Below are positions 11,301-23,335 of a stretch of DNA of 64,000 nucleotides, one piece after another. This stretch comes from Sternotherus odoratus (taxonomy: Eukaryota; Chordata; Testudines; Kinosternidae), in NCBI GenBank assembly GCA_032164245.1, contig JAVMKO010000003.1, positions 95,720,054-95,784,053 of the forward strand, given 5' to 3'. Under the pieces are notes generated by a model. The model had not been told where the DNA came from. It saw only the letters and a list, made by a program, of their open reading frames with translations, and ran no database searches. How positions within the stretch are numbered: the first letter of the stretch is position 1; the number at the start of each line of letters is the position of its first letter. A program made the position numbers and the translations under genes.

Positions 11301-12619
11301 CACAAGTGCATTGGATGTTTTTGGGGCACAGAGAGAAAAACCTATGAAGGGAGTTTTTGCTGGGGAGGTTCAAATGAGAGCTTTTTTTAAAAAGTCAGTG
11401 GCTTGGCTTTGAAAAGGCCTATCTAGTATGGAGCAGTGCTTGAGTGGGAAAAAAGGGAGCGGGCGCCTCATCTAATCTTTCTCCTGGGGACCTAGGTGGA
11501 CAAATTGGCAAAGCTGTTCGCAGCCTTTCTTTTCCCCCCTCCCTTTGTACCATAAGAACTGCTAATCGGATCCATGCTGCTGCAACTGTGGTTAGTTATT
11601 AAGAGAATAAAAGCAGATTTCTTCAAGAGAACGGATGGGGGGGAAACGACTATACAAAATTGCAAGGTTGTTAGAATCTTAAATGCACAGCAGTCGATTT
11701 TTTCCCCCTATTCTGAATTATACGATGAATACAGTCTTTCATCTGTCACTGTGCCCATTTCTTCAGAAGGCAGCCAAATATTAAGCTTCTCAAACAAAAA
11801 AAAAATATAAAGATGTTAGAAGGAAGAAAAACACTGGGGAGGAGGAAGAATAAGAAAAGAAGAAATCAGGTTTTGTTTTTATTAATTTGGCCTGATGAGA
11901 GAAACATGAGCTTCCCTGCTCAATTCAGTTCCTGCTCCTCCCTCCCCCAGCCATCTCTGAATGCAAGGATTAGAAAAGACTTAACTAGTTGCTCTCCTGA
12001 GCTGTATGATTCTGGACTGGCCTCCAGAAGAAATATTTCATGTTGTGGTAGCTCCCCAGTTTAATGGAGATTGTGCCTTAAATGAGCAAAGGTGAAAGTG
12101 GAAGGAAATAGACCCCCAAAATGAAACTTCTCTGTATCTAAATTACAAATCTCAGGTAGATGTTATGGGGGAGAGGCAGTGATTCCTAGGCTTAGGTTAA
12201 CTAATATTTTCTGTTATACAAAAAACCTTGCGACCTTCTTTTGAATTTCTCTGGTACCTCCATGGTTTGCAACAGGACTCAGAAATTTGGCAACAGGATA
12301 ATCCCTGGGCAGAAAGATGCCTTTTAGTGGCCTCATGAAAATCCATTCAGATTTGGCCGAGTTGTAAAATGTTGAAATTTGCCATTGCCTATCTATATTT
12401 CACACAGCTCAGCTTGCTTAGGAGTGGCTGCCAAAAACTCTCGAAATTCCCTGAATTGTGCATTGCAGTGATTCCTCACTTCAGCAATCCACACCCAGAG
12501 CAGGACCTCTGGATGGGACATGGTCAAAATGTATCCTTCTGCTGCTGCTTTCACCCCAGTAATGTTTGCCCTGGCCTGAGGGAACATCCACTGCACTGCA
12601 TGACTGCTTAGGAGTCTAA

Positions 12620-12876
12620 GGGCTTGTCATCTCTACCCACCCGATCGGCGGGAAGCAATCGATCTGTTAGCGTCTGGTGAAGACGTGAGAAATCAATCGC
12701 CCGTGGCTCCCCCGTCGACTCCGGAACTCCAGCTTGCCGGGAGGCGCAAGCTGGAGTCGACGGGGGAGCGCGCCGCCGACTGCCGCCGCCGTGAGGACGG
12801 CAGGTAAGTCGGCTGGAGATGCACAAACTTTAAGTTGCGTATCTGCAGTCGATCCCCCCCCGTAGTGAAGACCAGC
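12620..12876. mobile_element. PIF/Harbinger-type MITE, 257 bp, with an internal hairpin
   Basis: The element starts GGGCTTGTCATCTC and ends GTAGTGAAGACCAGC, which are approximate complements. TAA flanks it on both sides (12617-12619 and 12877-12879), matching the TWA target of Harbinger elements. The CpG-rich interior includes a hairpin whose arms are 12709-12736 and 12746-12766 (CCCGTCGACTCC against GGAGTCGACGGG). There is no coding capacity. Its base composition contrasts sharply with the AT-rich intron around it. Confidence 0.75.
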
Positions 12877-13344
12877 TAAGAGTACTGAGATTCCCTGTTT
12901 CTTCTAAGAAGTGCTAATAATTCTTTGCTCTGTTCAAACTTGCATCTCCAATATGGCAGACCCAAGTTTCAGCCACCCACTACAGTGAGGAGCAGGAAAA
13001 TCCATGTGGCATTTATTAATTCCATAGGCAGGGCAGCATGTTCATGGTGTGCAGTAAATTAAAACTTGGGGCAACACACTAAGTGGTAGAGGATCAAAAG
13101 AAATATTGAATAGCTCCCTCATTCAGTGAGCACCACCCATTCTGTGCACTGAATGAGACAAGGGATTCTGTGGAACAAACAACTCATGAATTAGAGACTG
13201 TATAATAATGCTTATGCACAAGAGAGGGAGGCAGAATTAAGGTTACCCAGGCAGTCTTAATTCTGGTATTTCCTAGCTTTTGAGTGCTTTACTTCTCCAC
13301 CTAAGGAATGTTCTTTTAAGATAGAAGTGTTTTTGGATGATTGG

Positions 13345-13402
13345 GGTGTGGGGTTTTTTTTGGGGGGGGTTGTTTGTTTTTTTTGTTTGTTGTTGTTGTT
13401 GT
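13345..13402. repeat. Low-complexity T/G tract with (GTT)n
   Basis: Runs of T and G give way to repeated GTTTGTT and GTT units. It is a simple sequence tract immediately before the SINE-like segment at 13416 and may derive from that element's tail. Confidence 0.8.
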
Positions 13403-13415
13403 TTGTAATATAATG

Positions 13416-13545
13416 TAGTGTTTATATTATGGTAGCACTCAGAGGCCCCAATCAGGATCAGGGCCCCATTATTCTGGACACTGTGAAAACATGAAAAAAA
13501 GACACAGTTCTGCCTTGAAACTCTTACAATCTAAGAACTATACAT
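13416..13545 (-). repeat. Ancient SINE/LINE tail fragment, inverted relative of 16921-17042
   Basis: Words such as TATGGTAGCACTCAGAGGCCCC, in short pieces, and TTACAATCTAAG are the complement of those at 16921-17042 (GATTGTAAACTC, GTGCCACCAATAC). In plus-strand form the family reads: element end with a 'GATTGTAA...CAGGGACC...AGCGCCTAGCACAATGGGG' layout and an (AAT)n tail. I believe it is a MIR/L2-related tail common in reptile genomes; the name is tentative. Confidence 0.6.
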
Positions 13546-13989
13546 TGTTATGAACTGTAAGAGAATTCTTACTAGTTGTTGATTTTACATGAATAATGAG
13601 AGTTAATATACAGTATTTGAAGGGCTAATGTGGGAGATTCAGGACCAAATCCGCTGATATCTTGTGTCTGCTTTGCATTGCTCCTGTAACTCAAAATAGC
13701 TATAAACCTGTCTTAAACAGCTGGGTAAACTGAATTTACAGCTACTTTGCATTGCTAGAGCAACTCAGATTAGTCAGATGTCAACCTGGCCCTCAGAATG
13801 CTAGTTAACCTGCAGTTACAGCTCAAGAGGTATGAGGGCTCTGGCTTTAGTCTAGTCAGACAGAGTGAGAGCTGGCAGCATAGGAGCAAAGAACTGAGAT
13901 GTGGAAAGTAGAAAAGTGATAATATTGCAAATAATATTTCAATTATAAAAATGCATTTTAAGGGGTAAAAAATGTGATATTTTTTACCC

Positions 13990-14225
13990 AGGGATGTGTG
14001 CAGGAATAAACATTTGAGCTTTTGCAGGGGCCCTGTGGGTCGCTATCCCCTCCGCAGCCTCAGGGCCAGAGGAGCTCGCTCCTCCTTCCCATGGCCCCAG
14101 GGCAATTCACCCCTCCTACTCCCCTGTCCCAGGTTTTGTGCCCCTGCCATGTATTGGAGATCCATGCCCCTGTTTTCTCTCCTTCCCTCCCCCCCCCCCC
14201 GTCCACGCCCCTTTTTCACCTCTAA
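13990..14225. repeat. GC/pyrimidine-rich block ending in a C run, probably a repeat fragment
   Basis: A block rich in CCC and CTCC words ends in a run of C near 14190-14200, before AT-rich sequence resumes. The open frames at 13996-14244 and 14022-14225 overlap and consist of Pro/Arg/Ser-rich translations of low-complexity DNA. I could not define termini or a family. Confidence 0.4.
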
Positions 14226-15448
14226 ATGTGGGGAGAGTTCTTAGTCAAGATTCAGATTTTCTTAATAGTTATTTTTATTTGGTTTGGCTTGGGGTTTGTT
14301 TATAGAACAAAGGGTTGTTATACATTATCAAAAAATATGCTAGTCATTGATTCCTCCCTTGTTGACCACAATACCATGTCTTTTGTATGCTCATCCTTAT
14401 GATACTGCTAAACATTTTTATCATCTGAGTGTGCAAGGCAATGCAGATTCCCTGTCTGCTTGTAAAAACAAGGGAACCACTTAGGCACAATGGGCTGCAA
14501 TTAAAACACTCTGCTGTTTGTTCCAGCTAATGAGGAGCTAACAAATTCAACCTGGGCACATTGTGGCAACTTGCCTTCCAAATGTGCCAAGTGACTTCCC
14601 TTAAGCAGTTCAGTCAGTGAAGGTTATGAATAATCATTTTTTTACATTATGTACAAGATAAGAAAACCTGGGACACACATAAACTAAAAATGGATTTTAC
14701 AGAAAGTGTATTAATGAAAAATAGTTTGAGTTTTGTTAATACGGTATGAAGCTTAGCTACCTAGGACAGGTAAAGGGAAAAATAGTTATTTTTGTGTGAG
14801 CTTGGGATATGAACACAGAGGGAGAGCGAGTACAAACCACATGTCAAAGCTTCCATTATGTTGCCCTTAGAATAATTCTTCCTCTTTGAGGTCAAGTCCC
14901 ATTTGCGCCCCTCTTCCACTATCTCTGAGGGCTAATTTAAAATTATATCACTAATGTCCCTGTTCAGGAAAGAAGCCCTATTTAGGAAAGCACTTAAGCA
15001 CATGTACAAGTTTAAACAGGTTAGCACTTAAACACTATGCTGCATTGGTTCCAAAGAGCACCATCCTTTGAGATATTGAATCCCTCCCACATTCCCATTA
15101 CATCAGTGGGCATTCAGGGCACTCAGAATCTCACCGAATGTGTGTGGTAGAGGGTAGTTTTGGATCCTAGTTCCCCGTAATGCCCTGCTCTGGATCAAAG
15201 GCCTTGTCTCTCTTGCTGTGTGTTGGCTCCAAGGAAATTACACTGCTTTGTTAACTGCACATTTAACCGCTCCCATCTTGATACAATCTTCTCTTCAGTA
15301 CTTTTTCAATTTAAATGATATGTCCCAACTCTGTTCAGTCCAGCTCTTTGAAAGATACAATTTAACCCTTTCTGCCTCTGTTTCAAACCTTCATACAAAA
15401 TAATTAAGTTTAACCTAACATATTTTTATATTCAGAAAAATCATAGTC

Positions 15449-15761
15449 CAGGGGTCGACAACCTTTCAGAAGTGGTGTGCTGAGTTCTTCATTTATTCAC
15501 TCTAATCTAAGGTTTCATGTGCCAGTAATACATTTTAGCATTTTTAGAAGGTCTCTTTCTATAAGTCTATAATATATAACTAAACTATTGTTGTATGTAA
15601 AGTAAATAAGCATTTTAAAATGTTTAAGAAGCTTCATTTAAAATTAAATTAAAATGCAGAGGCCCCCCAGACTTGTGGCCAGGACCCAGGCAGTGTGAGT
15701 GCCACTGAAAATCAGTCTGCATGTCGCCTTCAGCACGTGTGCCATAGGTTGCCTACCCCTG
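15449..15761. mobile_element. Non-autonomous hAT transposon, 313 bp, with an intact 8-bp target duplication
   Basis: The termini CAGGGGTCGACAACCT and AGGTTGCCTACCCCTG are inverted repeats with one mismatch. TCATAGTC flanks the element on both sides (15441-15448 and 15762-15769), a perfect 8-bp duplication. The interior has words such as GTGTGCTGAGT and GTGTGCCATAGG and no transposase. The perfect duplication and well-kept termini suggest a less decayed insertion than its neighbours. Confidence 0.9.
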
Positions 15762-16920
15762 TCATAGTCTATCATTTTATTATTAACCATTTAAAATGCA
15801 TTCTCCTCTTTTTCTCTCTAATTTTTTGCTATAAAAGGTTGATTTTTAAAAATAGTACATAATGTGGGCTCCTACTTTTGGTATTTTAACAACAAAGTTG
15901 AAAAGATTGTTATCTACATTTTAAAAGCTTCTATTGTGTATGCACCAATAGTTTCATAAAGATTTTTATAGACACTGCATTCCACACTACATATAATACA
16001 GTATGGCTAGTACACAGTGCTACTGATTTGAATGGCACTCCAGCTACAAAATTTACATGTGACAGTCTGACTGTACGAAATCTACGGAAATGGAATGGCA
16101 TGTCATTGCCAAGTATTTTAACACACATTACTCTATTTGCTGTGATTTTGCATAATAAAAATCCAATGCAACATACACAGTCATGTTTATCCTGCCTAAA
16201 TTCTGGCAGATGGAAGAGCTCATCACTGTAGTAACAGCGCTACACAAAAACATAGGAAAAGGTGAGCTCTGTTAAAAAGTTCCATTTATATTGCACTGGG
16301 TCAAAATAGTTTGTCAGTGAAAAAAAATGTTATTCTTTTTCTTTCAAATAGCTACGGTAATGTACGAAAACACTTGTTTGCATTCTTTGCAGGGTTTTTT
16401 CCAAAATTAAATAGACATCAGTTAGTATGGAATTAAAAGTAGCTTCTAACAGGGGAGTGGGGAGGGAAGATTTGTGCTCATTCTTGCTTCTTTTTGATAT
16501 ATTGTCTGAAGGCCAGAAAGGGTGGCTAGGCGGGTAAGTTATTTTATTTTCAATTACTTCTTACTTTAGATTGTTTTTACCTTTAGAAATATCTGGAATG
16601 TCTGGTCTTCCCCTGCTGGGCTAAAAAACTTTTGGGCATCTCAAAAATGCATAGTAGGAGTTTCTAAGCTTCACACTGAAGATTTGGCGGGACTTGAATT
16701 TGTAGCAAAGGCCCCATTTCTGCAACACACCGTCCGCACAAGTAGACCTGCTGTGACTGCACAGAGCAGCATTCACCCATCCATCGGCCATTGCGCAATC
16801 AGGCCAACAAAATTTTTCTCCGTAGTGTTTTAGTTAAATGGGCATTAAATAAAAAATAAACCCCAGAGTTTTAACCCATTTTAGTACAAATCCATTCTCA
16901 ATTAATTATACTTTACTTCC

Positions 16921-17042
16921 TAGGCTGTTTAGATTGTAAACTCTTTGCTGCAGGGACCATCTTTTATGTTCTGTGTTTATAGAGCCCCTAGCACAATGGG
17001 GTTCTTGGGTGCCACCAATACACAAATAATAATAAAAACAAT
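16921..17042 (+). repeat. Ancient SINE/LINE tail (MIR/L2-like) ending in (AAT)n
   Basis: The segment reads GATTGTAAACTC..GCAGGGACC..GAGCCCCTAGCACAATGGGG in short words and ends in an ATAATAATAAAA tail. An inverted relative lies at 13416-13545. The open frame at 16945-17157 runs straight through the repeat and is not coding. Confidence 0.65.
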
Positions 17043-17682
17043 GATCAAAGAAAGAAAAAGGATAAACGTTTTTGAAGAAACAAACAACCTTGCAGGTCAT
17101 CTTTATATATCCAAAAGAAACCAAAAAAGCACCAAGTCCCTCGTGGGTCACCTTTAAACCCTTTAAGGGTTAAATGGCACTCTTCGCATTTTCCTCCTTT
17201 TGTTGATTTTGCTCTAACTTATAATTTTGTAGGTTGTTGAGCTAATCTTTCTTCAAGGCTCGCAGTGTTGATCTGCTCGTTGTTTATAGAATAATTTTCT
17301 CGTGTGACTTAGCCAAATTTTGTTCTAAAGCTTTATTAAATGAGGAGATTTCCAAACTGTACCCCTTTTGTAAATAAATAAATATTTGTGCAAATGGTTA
17401 CAGGTGCCCATCATTTTATTTGAGAAACTCCTGACTTCACATTTCTAGAGGATGCAGATTAAATTGATTTCTGCAGTGCCTAATTTACATACGCTCCGTT
17501 CTAAAATTTGATTTCACCAGTGCTGTGCTTGCGTGACTGTATATGCAGGGTAAGGTTCTTGCTCGACAGTTGGCATTATTATCAGTGTTAAAAATTAGAG
17601 AGTTAGAAAGATTTTACAAGCTCATTGTAAATGGATGCAAAATAAGCTACACAGTGTAGATCTTTTGTTTAATTTTTAACAG

Positions 17683-17780
17683 CTCCCAAAGGTATTTCTA
17701 TCCCTGACCCTAAAGGAATTCCCATGTTGGGGCTGTACAATGCAACCAGCAGTACCCCTGCCTCTTTTAGTAACTTATAA
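17683..17780 (+). other. Exon-like segment with acceptor and in-phase open frame to a stop; possible alternative terminal exon
   Basis: A pyrimidine-rich stretch and AACAG end at 17682. Entered in phase 1, as the donor at 1319 would require, the sequence stays open for 32 codons (starting APKGISIPDPKGIPM) and then stops at 17778-17780. I see no canonical polyadenylation signal close by and do not recognise the peptide. A second frame stays open even longer, which weakens the coding argument. Treat it as a lead only. Confidence 0.2.
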
Positions 17781-19009
17781 AATCATAGATGATTTTGATA
17801 AAACATGTTTTAGGTTTACTTAAACTATTCTGTCTGATAGCAGTGCCTCAGGCATGCACAGTATAAGTGGTAGTGCCCTGTGTTAACATGGAATTACTGT
17901 TTATTTACCGTCTTGAGTCACTGAATCCTTTCTGTCATGCAGAAGTGTTCATTATAATGTAGGCACTTACTGTCTTGCCACAGTTCTTTCCAGAGTGACA
18001 TAAAAAAATAAGTCAGTATTTTGTTCTCATATGCTTTAGAGTTCCTAAATGGGCTGTGAATCCAAGGCCCCAGGCACTGAATATTTCATAGTAGTGCCAT
18101 GTTTGGTCTTTTGGAGAAAGAACTCTGCCTCTAGACTTTCATTTGCATACTCTTGCGAAGTGCAGAAATGAGGCAGTTGTCATATCCCATCATAATACTT
18201 GATACTATGAGTTTTAGTGCAAAGATTTTCCATTCAAATAGCTAGGCAACGTTTATACCTTACTTTAAAAATTATAGTTTGTTTCTTTGTATTGCATGTA
18301 AATCTAATGCATCTTTTAAATCAGCTGATGCAATAGTGGCTAGTTTCTCTGACACAGTGGAGGAGAGAGAACACACAATACTTCTCTTGCTTTCTGTGGT
18401 TCGCCCATAACATTTGGATAGTTCATAATTCTACAGAAAGAGCAACCCTTTCCGGTACTCATTGGGACAAATCCTTATGGCTACAGAAACAACCCCAGGA
18501 TTTCCCCCTCAACCGGTAAAAAAGGGTGGTAGCTAAGCAAGAGAAAATGGTGTTCTGCATGCATAAATCTATTTCACATGTTTTTTATTCTTGCTATTTT
18601 TTTAAAAAGAAAATGAGTCTGAAAATAATCTGTTCATTTTGATGAGGAGGAGCTTAAATCTCTCTGCTACTGTTTATACCACACGCCTCACTGAAGTGTC
18701 TAACCACCTAAAATATATTTTTATTACTTAATCTGAGCTGGTCCTCCAGCTGCTTTGGCTGTCAAGAGCAGCCACATCTCAAAATCAGCGATGAATGAAA
18801 GTCCCAAGACACACCTGAGACTTGCTCTCCCTAGGCTGTGGCACTTGGATTGCTTGGTGTGAAACTGACACCATATTACAGCAGCACAAGAGCTGGTGCT
18901 TGATCCTACACACTTAGCACTGTGTTGAGATGCATCCCAGGGAAGTGGCTCACTAATGTTAGTCATCAGTAGAATAATCCTGGGTAGAGGGTGAAGCGTC
19001 CCAGGAAGG

Positions 19010-19480
19010 TGGCTAGCTGCCTGTTCCATCTCTTCCACCTGTGGCCTCACCCCCACTCCACCCCAGACGCCATCCTCTCCCTCACTCCGCCCCCTTTCCA
19101 CTTGGCATCGCCACACAGTGCCTCTCCCCTCTTCTTCCCCTGCTCCCCCGCAAGGTCCTCACTGCCCACTGTGTCCCTCCTCTCCTCCTCGGTGAACCCC
19201 CCACCCGCTGCTCCCCACATCTCTCCTCTCCCCCACACCCTCCCTTGCAGGGACATGGGGGTGAGGAGGGATGCTGTGAGCTGTGGGGATCTCCAGAGAG
19301 GGTGAGTGAATGGAGGAGAAGAGGGACTCACCAAGCAGCAGCAGGCGACGGGGCCTTGGGGAAGGGGATGGAGCATGTGGGGAAGAGGCAGAGCGCAGGC
19401 AGGGCCACCATGGTCCAGGCATCCAGCGGCGGGTTGGTGGTGGCTACGCCACGGGAGATTTAGCCTCCTCTGGCCCATTA
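19010..19480. repeat. C/G-rich strand-asymmetric block, probable repeat of unknown family
   Basis: The first half (to about 19250) is dominated by CCC, CTCC and CCAC words and the second half (19255-19440) by GGG and GGAG words. The block therefore resembles a loose inverted structure. All overlapping open frames of 70-150 codons on both strands are low-complexity artefacts. Neither termini nor a target duplication could be defined. Confidence 0.4.
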
Positions 19481-20390
19481 TATCCGACACCCATGACAAG
19501 AAGTCCCTGCTTTGCTATGTAATAGTGTTGAAGCTGGAAAACTCGAGTGCTCTAAGCCTCATGGATTTGAAAGTCTGGTCTCCTTGGAATAACAGGTGAG
19601 ATTTTTGACAGGGCTATCCGTGCTCTTTAACCTTGCGGGATAGATAAACTATGATCCATGCAGTTTACTGATTGGAAGGGTGGTAGGGTTTTTAACATGA
19701 ACTTAAAATTGGGTCATATCTGCTCTTTGTGTATATGAAAGATACCATGCTATTTTTTTTTAATAAGAGTAAATGTTTGCCTTTCCTTTGAATAATAATA
19801 TACCCCATCTCTATCTGATCTCACACCACACTTTCACAGTATGGACATACTTTCATGTTTTATTTCTGCATTACACGTGGACATTCAAATATATTAAGTC
19901 CACTGATTCATTCAAATTTTTTTTAAGCTGTTGTTATTAGTCTTTTCTGTATTGACTGGATTTTTCATTGGTTATATTGTTGGCAGCAGTCCATGTCTGC
20001 CTGGCTGGAGGCCAGTTTAAACTCGGCAGGGTGAGCCCTATTGTTCAGCAGACTTGGATTTTGTTAAATTCTCTAACAGAAATATGTGTCAGGAGATTTA
20101 CAGCTGTAAATTGGATCATGTCAGTGAGGTTGGGAACTCGCTCAATACAAAATTGAACATTTCGGCATGCCTGTTGCTAAATACGTTTATGCACACTTCC
20201 TCCTTGGGTTGCAAAAAAAAAAAAGAAAAAAGTTGTGAAAAACGCTAGACCTGCTGAGCTGTGTCTTTAATGTATACAATTGGTACTTCCTTTGATGTTC
20301 AGTGGTTTTAAAAAATGTAACGGGTTTTAGTTTTGCATATTGCATTATTAATGGAAAGTCTATTTTTTAATTTTTGTCTCTGTGTTGCAG

Positions 20391-20480
20391 GTACTCAAAT
20401 GCCACCTCAGCCTCCTGGTAGCCAATCAGAATCCAGCTCCCATCCTGCCTTGAGCCAGTCACCAATGCCACAAGATCGAG
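20391..20480 (+). CDS. ARID1B: ARID1B internal exon, 90 nt, phase 1 to 1
   Basis: The acceptor TGTGTTGCAG ends at 20390 and the donor GTTTGT starts at 20481. Together with the single base carried from 1319, the exon reads [18 protein letters not shown] and ends SPMPQDR plus one base. This is ARID1B sequence between the SIPG segment and the FMAG segment. As I remember it, the human protein has Ser where this copy has Thr after the first Gly, and Glu-Arg where this copy has Asp-Arg. The exon is symmetric at 30 codons, so skipping it would keep the frame. The donor is weaker than consensus at positions +4 and +5. The peptide is Pro/Gln/Ser-rich and probably unstructured. Confidence 0.95.
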
Positions 20481-21885
20481 GTTTGTTAGAATGTTTTTAT
20501 TTATTTATTTTTCTGTTTGCGCCAGATCTACCTTTTTGTTCTCACGAATTCATCAGCATGGTGGAATTTCTCCAAGATCGTTTCTCTCAGTAGAATAATG
20601 ACAACCTTTATTTAAATAGACTGTATGGGGTTCTTCATTCTCTTGTGGGAAAAGTAAGTGAATAGGAGGATTTACCAAAACACAGTTGGATGCAAGCCTT
20701 CTTCAAAATACTGTATGTAGCCGTAATTGTAAAAGGATTCTTCTGCGAAGCTTTAATGTTCTTCAGAATCCAAATAAAATAAACTTTAATTATAAATATG
20801 TAACTTGGAATTTGATCTCTGTAGAATAGAAATATTATCTGCTTTATAGACCACAGTTTTCTCACTTTAGCAAAACTCTCATGTGTCCCATGTCTTTGGA
20901 TGTAGGCCATGGCTGGCAACAGACTAACTCTAGAAAGAAATTTAAAATCCCTTTACATTGAAGAGGAGGAGGGGGAAACAAGCTGGTAGGGTTGAGTGGT
21001 TCAAGATCCCAACCCATTCACCTCCTACTGTCAAAAAGTGTTAGATCCTATTCACAATGCAGTGGAATGTTGGCTAGCAACAATCCCATTCAAGCAGGGT
21101 TGTTGCTGGCTTGCACAGGTTTACTCACTGATGTGGACAGCGTTTTTTCTCATGACAACTGTATTATAACCCTGCCACCCGAGGATAATAGTATATCACA
21201 GTTTCATAAAGTTATAACTAAATAACTATGGAACCAGCGGTGCTGTCCCCAGGATGGCTGAAATGTGCTAGCAACAATTTTATAAAACCAACTTGCCAAC
21301 TGAGATAACCACAGAATTGTGTTAAATGCCACCACTACAATAGTCTTGGTACTGAAGATATCCCAGATCCATTCTGTGACTCCGCAAATACTTCTAGAAG
21401 TCTATTTGCATCTAGTGCAACCCATAAGTGAGGACAGAATGATTCATTCTGGGATATCGTTCAGGAAGTACTAAGAGGATTTCAGGCACGGAGAAAAAGG
21501 TTAGTTGAAAAGCTTTTCTATATTGAAGTGTGCCTCCTTCCTGGGATGCTGATTAGCAGAGAACATTTAGTATATAATTCTGGGCTTAACTCAGTCATCT
21601 TGTTTGCTTTACAGGTCACCTTTAAACACAATCCATTGCTAGAACAGGGCCTTAGTTCTACCATAAAAATTGCTTAGAGTGATCCATATGGTGGAGAAAG
21701 AACAGTTTCACTAGCTGGTACTAATGCAGTATATTGGATCTGATGGACTGTCATAAAACAGTGAAATCAGGTAGGGGCTTCAGAGGCACAAGGATCTCAA
21801 AAGATATGTGCATTTCTTGGATGATTGTGTCTCAGCATAGCATGTGGCACTGCCCAACAAAATGTATCTTTGCATTGTGGATATA

Positions 21886-22026
21886 TTCTGTTTGCCAGAA
21901 GCTGGGAATGGGCATGATTACCGCTTCGATTCATTTCCTCTCGGGCACCTGGCGTTGGCCACTTTCAGAAGACAGGACACTGAGCTAGATAGACCTTTGG
22001 TCTGACCCAGTATGGCCGATCTTATG
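21886..22026 (+). mobile_element. CR1 LINE 3' UTR fragment
   Basis: Words GCCAGAAGCTGGGAATGGG, TCTCGGGCACCTGGCGTTGG and GGTCTGACCCAGTATGGCC are typical of the CR1 3' end in turtles and crocodilians. It ends in CTTATGATA, near the expected 3' terminus. The open frame at 21734-21988 spans this repeat and is not a gene. Confidence 0.85.
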
Positions 22027-23284
22027 ATATATTATTAGGCTTCAGAGGGTGGGTTAACAATACCAAGGGTGAGTGGGATGCTCTACTCTGAATTTGGTGA
22101 TACTTTGTGGTTGAAGTGCCCGGGGAGGGGTGGCATGGGGTGGTTCAAAATTGAAACAGGGGAGAAGACAGCTGCCAAAACTAAAAAACCAAACTGGTAA
22201 ACAGCAGTGCAGAAACCAGAATATATAAAGAAGGTTGAGTTAGCCTAGGTTTCTTCTCACTGCTGTAACACAAAAGGCTCTTCACAAATGGAAGCTGAAC
22301 CTAGTGGTATGTTTTAAAAGAACATAATTTAGGCTGTAACTTTGGGATTTGTATTTTAATAACTTTTGCACTGTGTTATGTGCAACGTGCTTTGTTTCTG
22401 TTTGATTATAAATCGCGGCTTCTAGCATGCTACACGCAATCCATGTGACTCAAGTTGTATAAAATATCTGTTTGTTTCATGCAGCAGATATGAAATTTGT
22501 AACCAGCTAGGTTATATTGATTTTGCAGAACATGATCCCCAAAGCTTCTGTAAAGGCTATGCAGTACACACACAAACATGCGTACATTCCCTTTTGTGCC
22601 CTATCATTGATTAGAGGCTCCTTTGAAATGGAAAACTTCACCTTTTAAAAAGGCTGTTACATTAGTTGATTCCTTTGCTTGCTTGAACTGATTTCCACTG
22701 ACTTGCAGAGGGAAAGGAGGGGAAAAGGTGGGGCTCAAAGGGAAGGTGCTTGTCAATTACTGATAAAAACTGAGCAGAAAATCGTTGCCACTGAAGACAC
22801 CTGATCTGCAGGCATCTGTTACAGTAATTTAAACACTTGGCTCACTGATATGAATGATTTCCAGAAAAAAACACAGAGCGACCCTCCAATTTAGGATAAG
22901 GTGTTTTTGTTCCATCTAGCACATCACATAACTTTTCTTTCCTTGTTTAGATAAATGACTGAGTGAACAAAAGGCTTCTGAAAATCGCTTATTGAATGAA
23001 ATCCCATACCCTCAACACTTGAAAAAAATATTATTAGTCAGATACACTGCAGCTTGATTGACAGGGTAGGATTTGAGCTACAGCACTTCTGAATCCTAAA
23101 GCCTCACACTGAACCATTATGTTTACACTTAGTTATTTTGTTTTGAAAGTGTTTGATAGTATTTTATCCTTCTTTCCATGGTTACTCAGCACCCAGCTGG
23201 GATTGCTGATGTTTGCCAGCCTAAGGGTGTGCATCCCATACTGTAGAAGTGTAGTATCAAGGAACCAGGTTTTTTTATATGTAC

Positions 23285-23335
23285 CCTCTGTCTGTGTGTG
23301 TGTGTGCGTGCGTGTGTGTGTGTGTCTGTGTGTAA
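23285..23335. repeat. (TG)n microsatellite
   Basis: About 50 bases of TG/CG alternation interrupted by GTGCGTGCG and TCTG. It explains the Val/Cys run in the open frame at 23119-23433, which is not coding. Confidence 0.9.

Larger units (their letters stand above)
1320..20390 (+). other. ARID1B: ARID1B intron of about 19.1 kb between exons at 1076-1319 and 20391-20480
   Basis: Recognised contents, each listed separately: Tigger-like MITE (1753-2054), DIRS copy (3083-4371), a possible MITE (6240-6420), hAT MITE (6615-6892), CR1 tail (8321-8393), Harbinger MITE (12620-12876), SINE-like pieces (13416-13545 and 16921-17042), GC-rich blocks (13990-14225 and 19010-19480) and a hAT MITE with an intact duplication (15449-15761). 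I see nothing recognisable in 2055-3080, 4372-6240, 7050-8320, 8394-12600, 12880-13410, 14230-15440, 15770-16920 and 17043-19000, apart from the exon-like segment at 17683-17780. These stretches are AT-rich and stop-laden, and some may hold conserved non-coding elements that cannot be judged without alignment. Confidence 0.85.

Noticed and set aside
19041..19499. Several open frames of 70-150 codons on both strands
   Set aside because: Pyrimidine/purine-skewed block with no recognisable protein and mutually overlapping frames.
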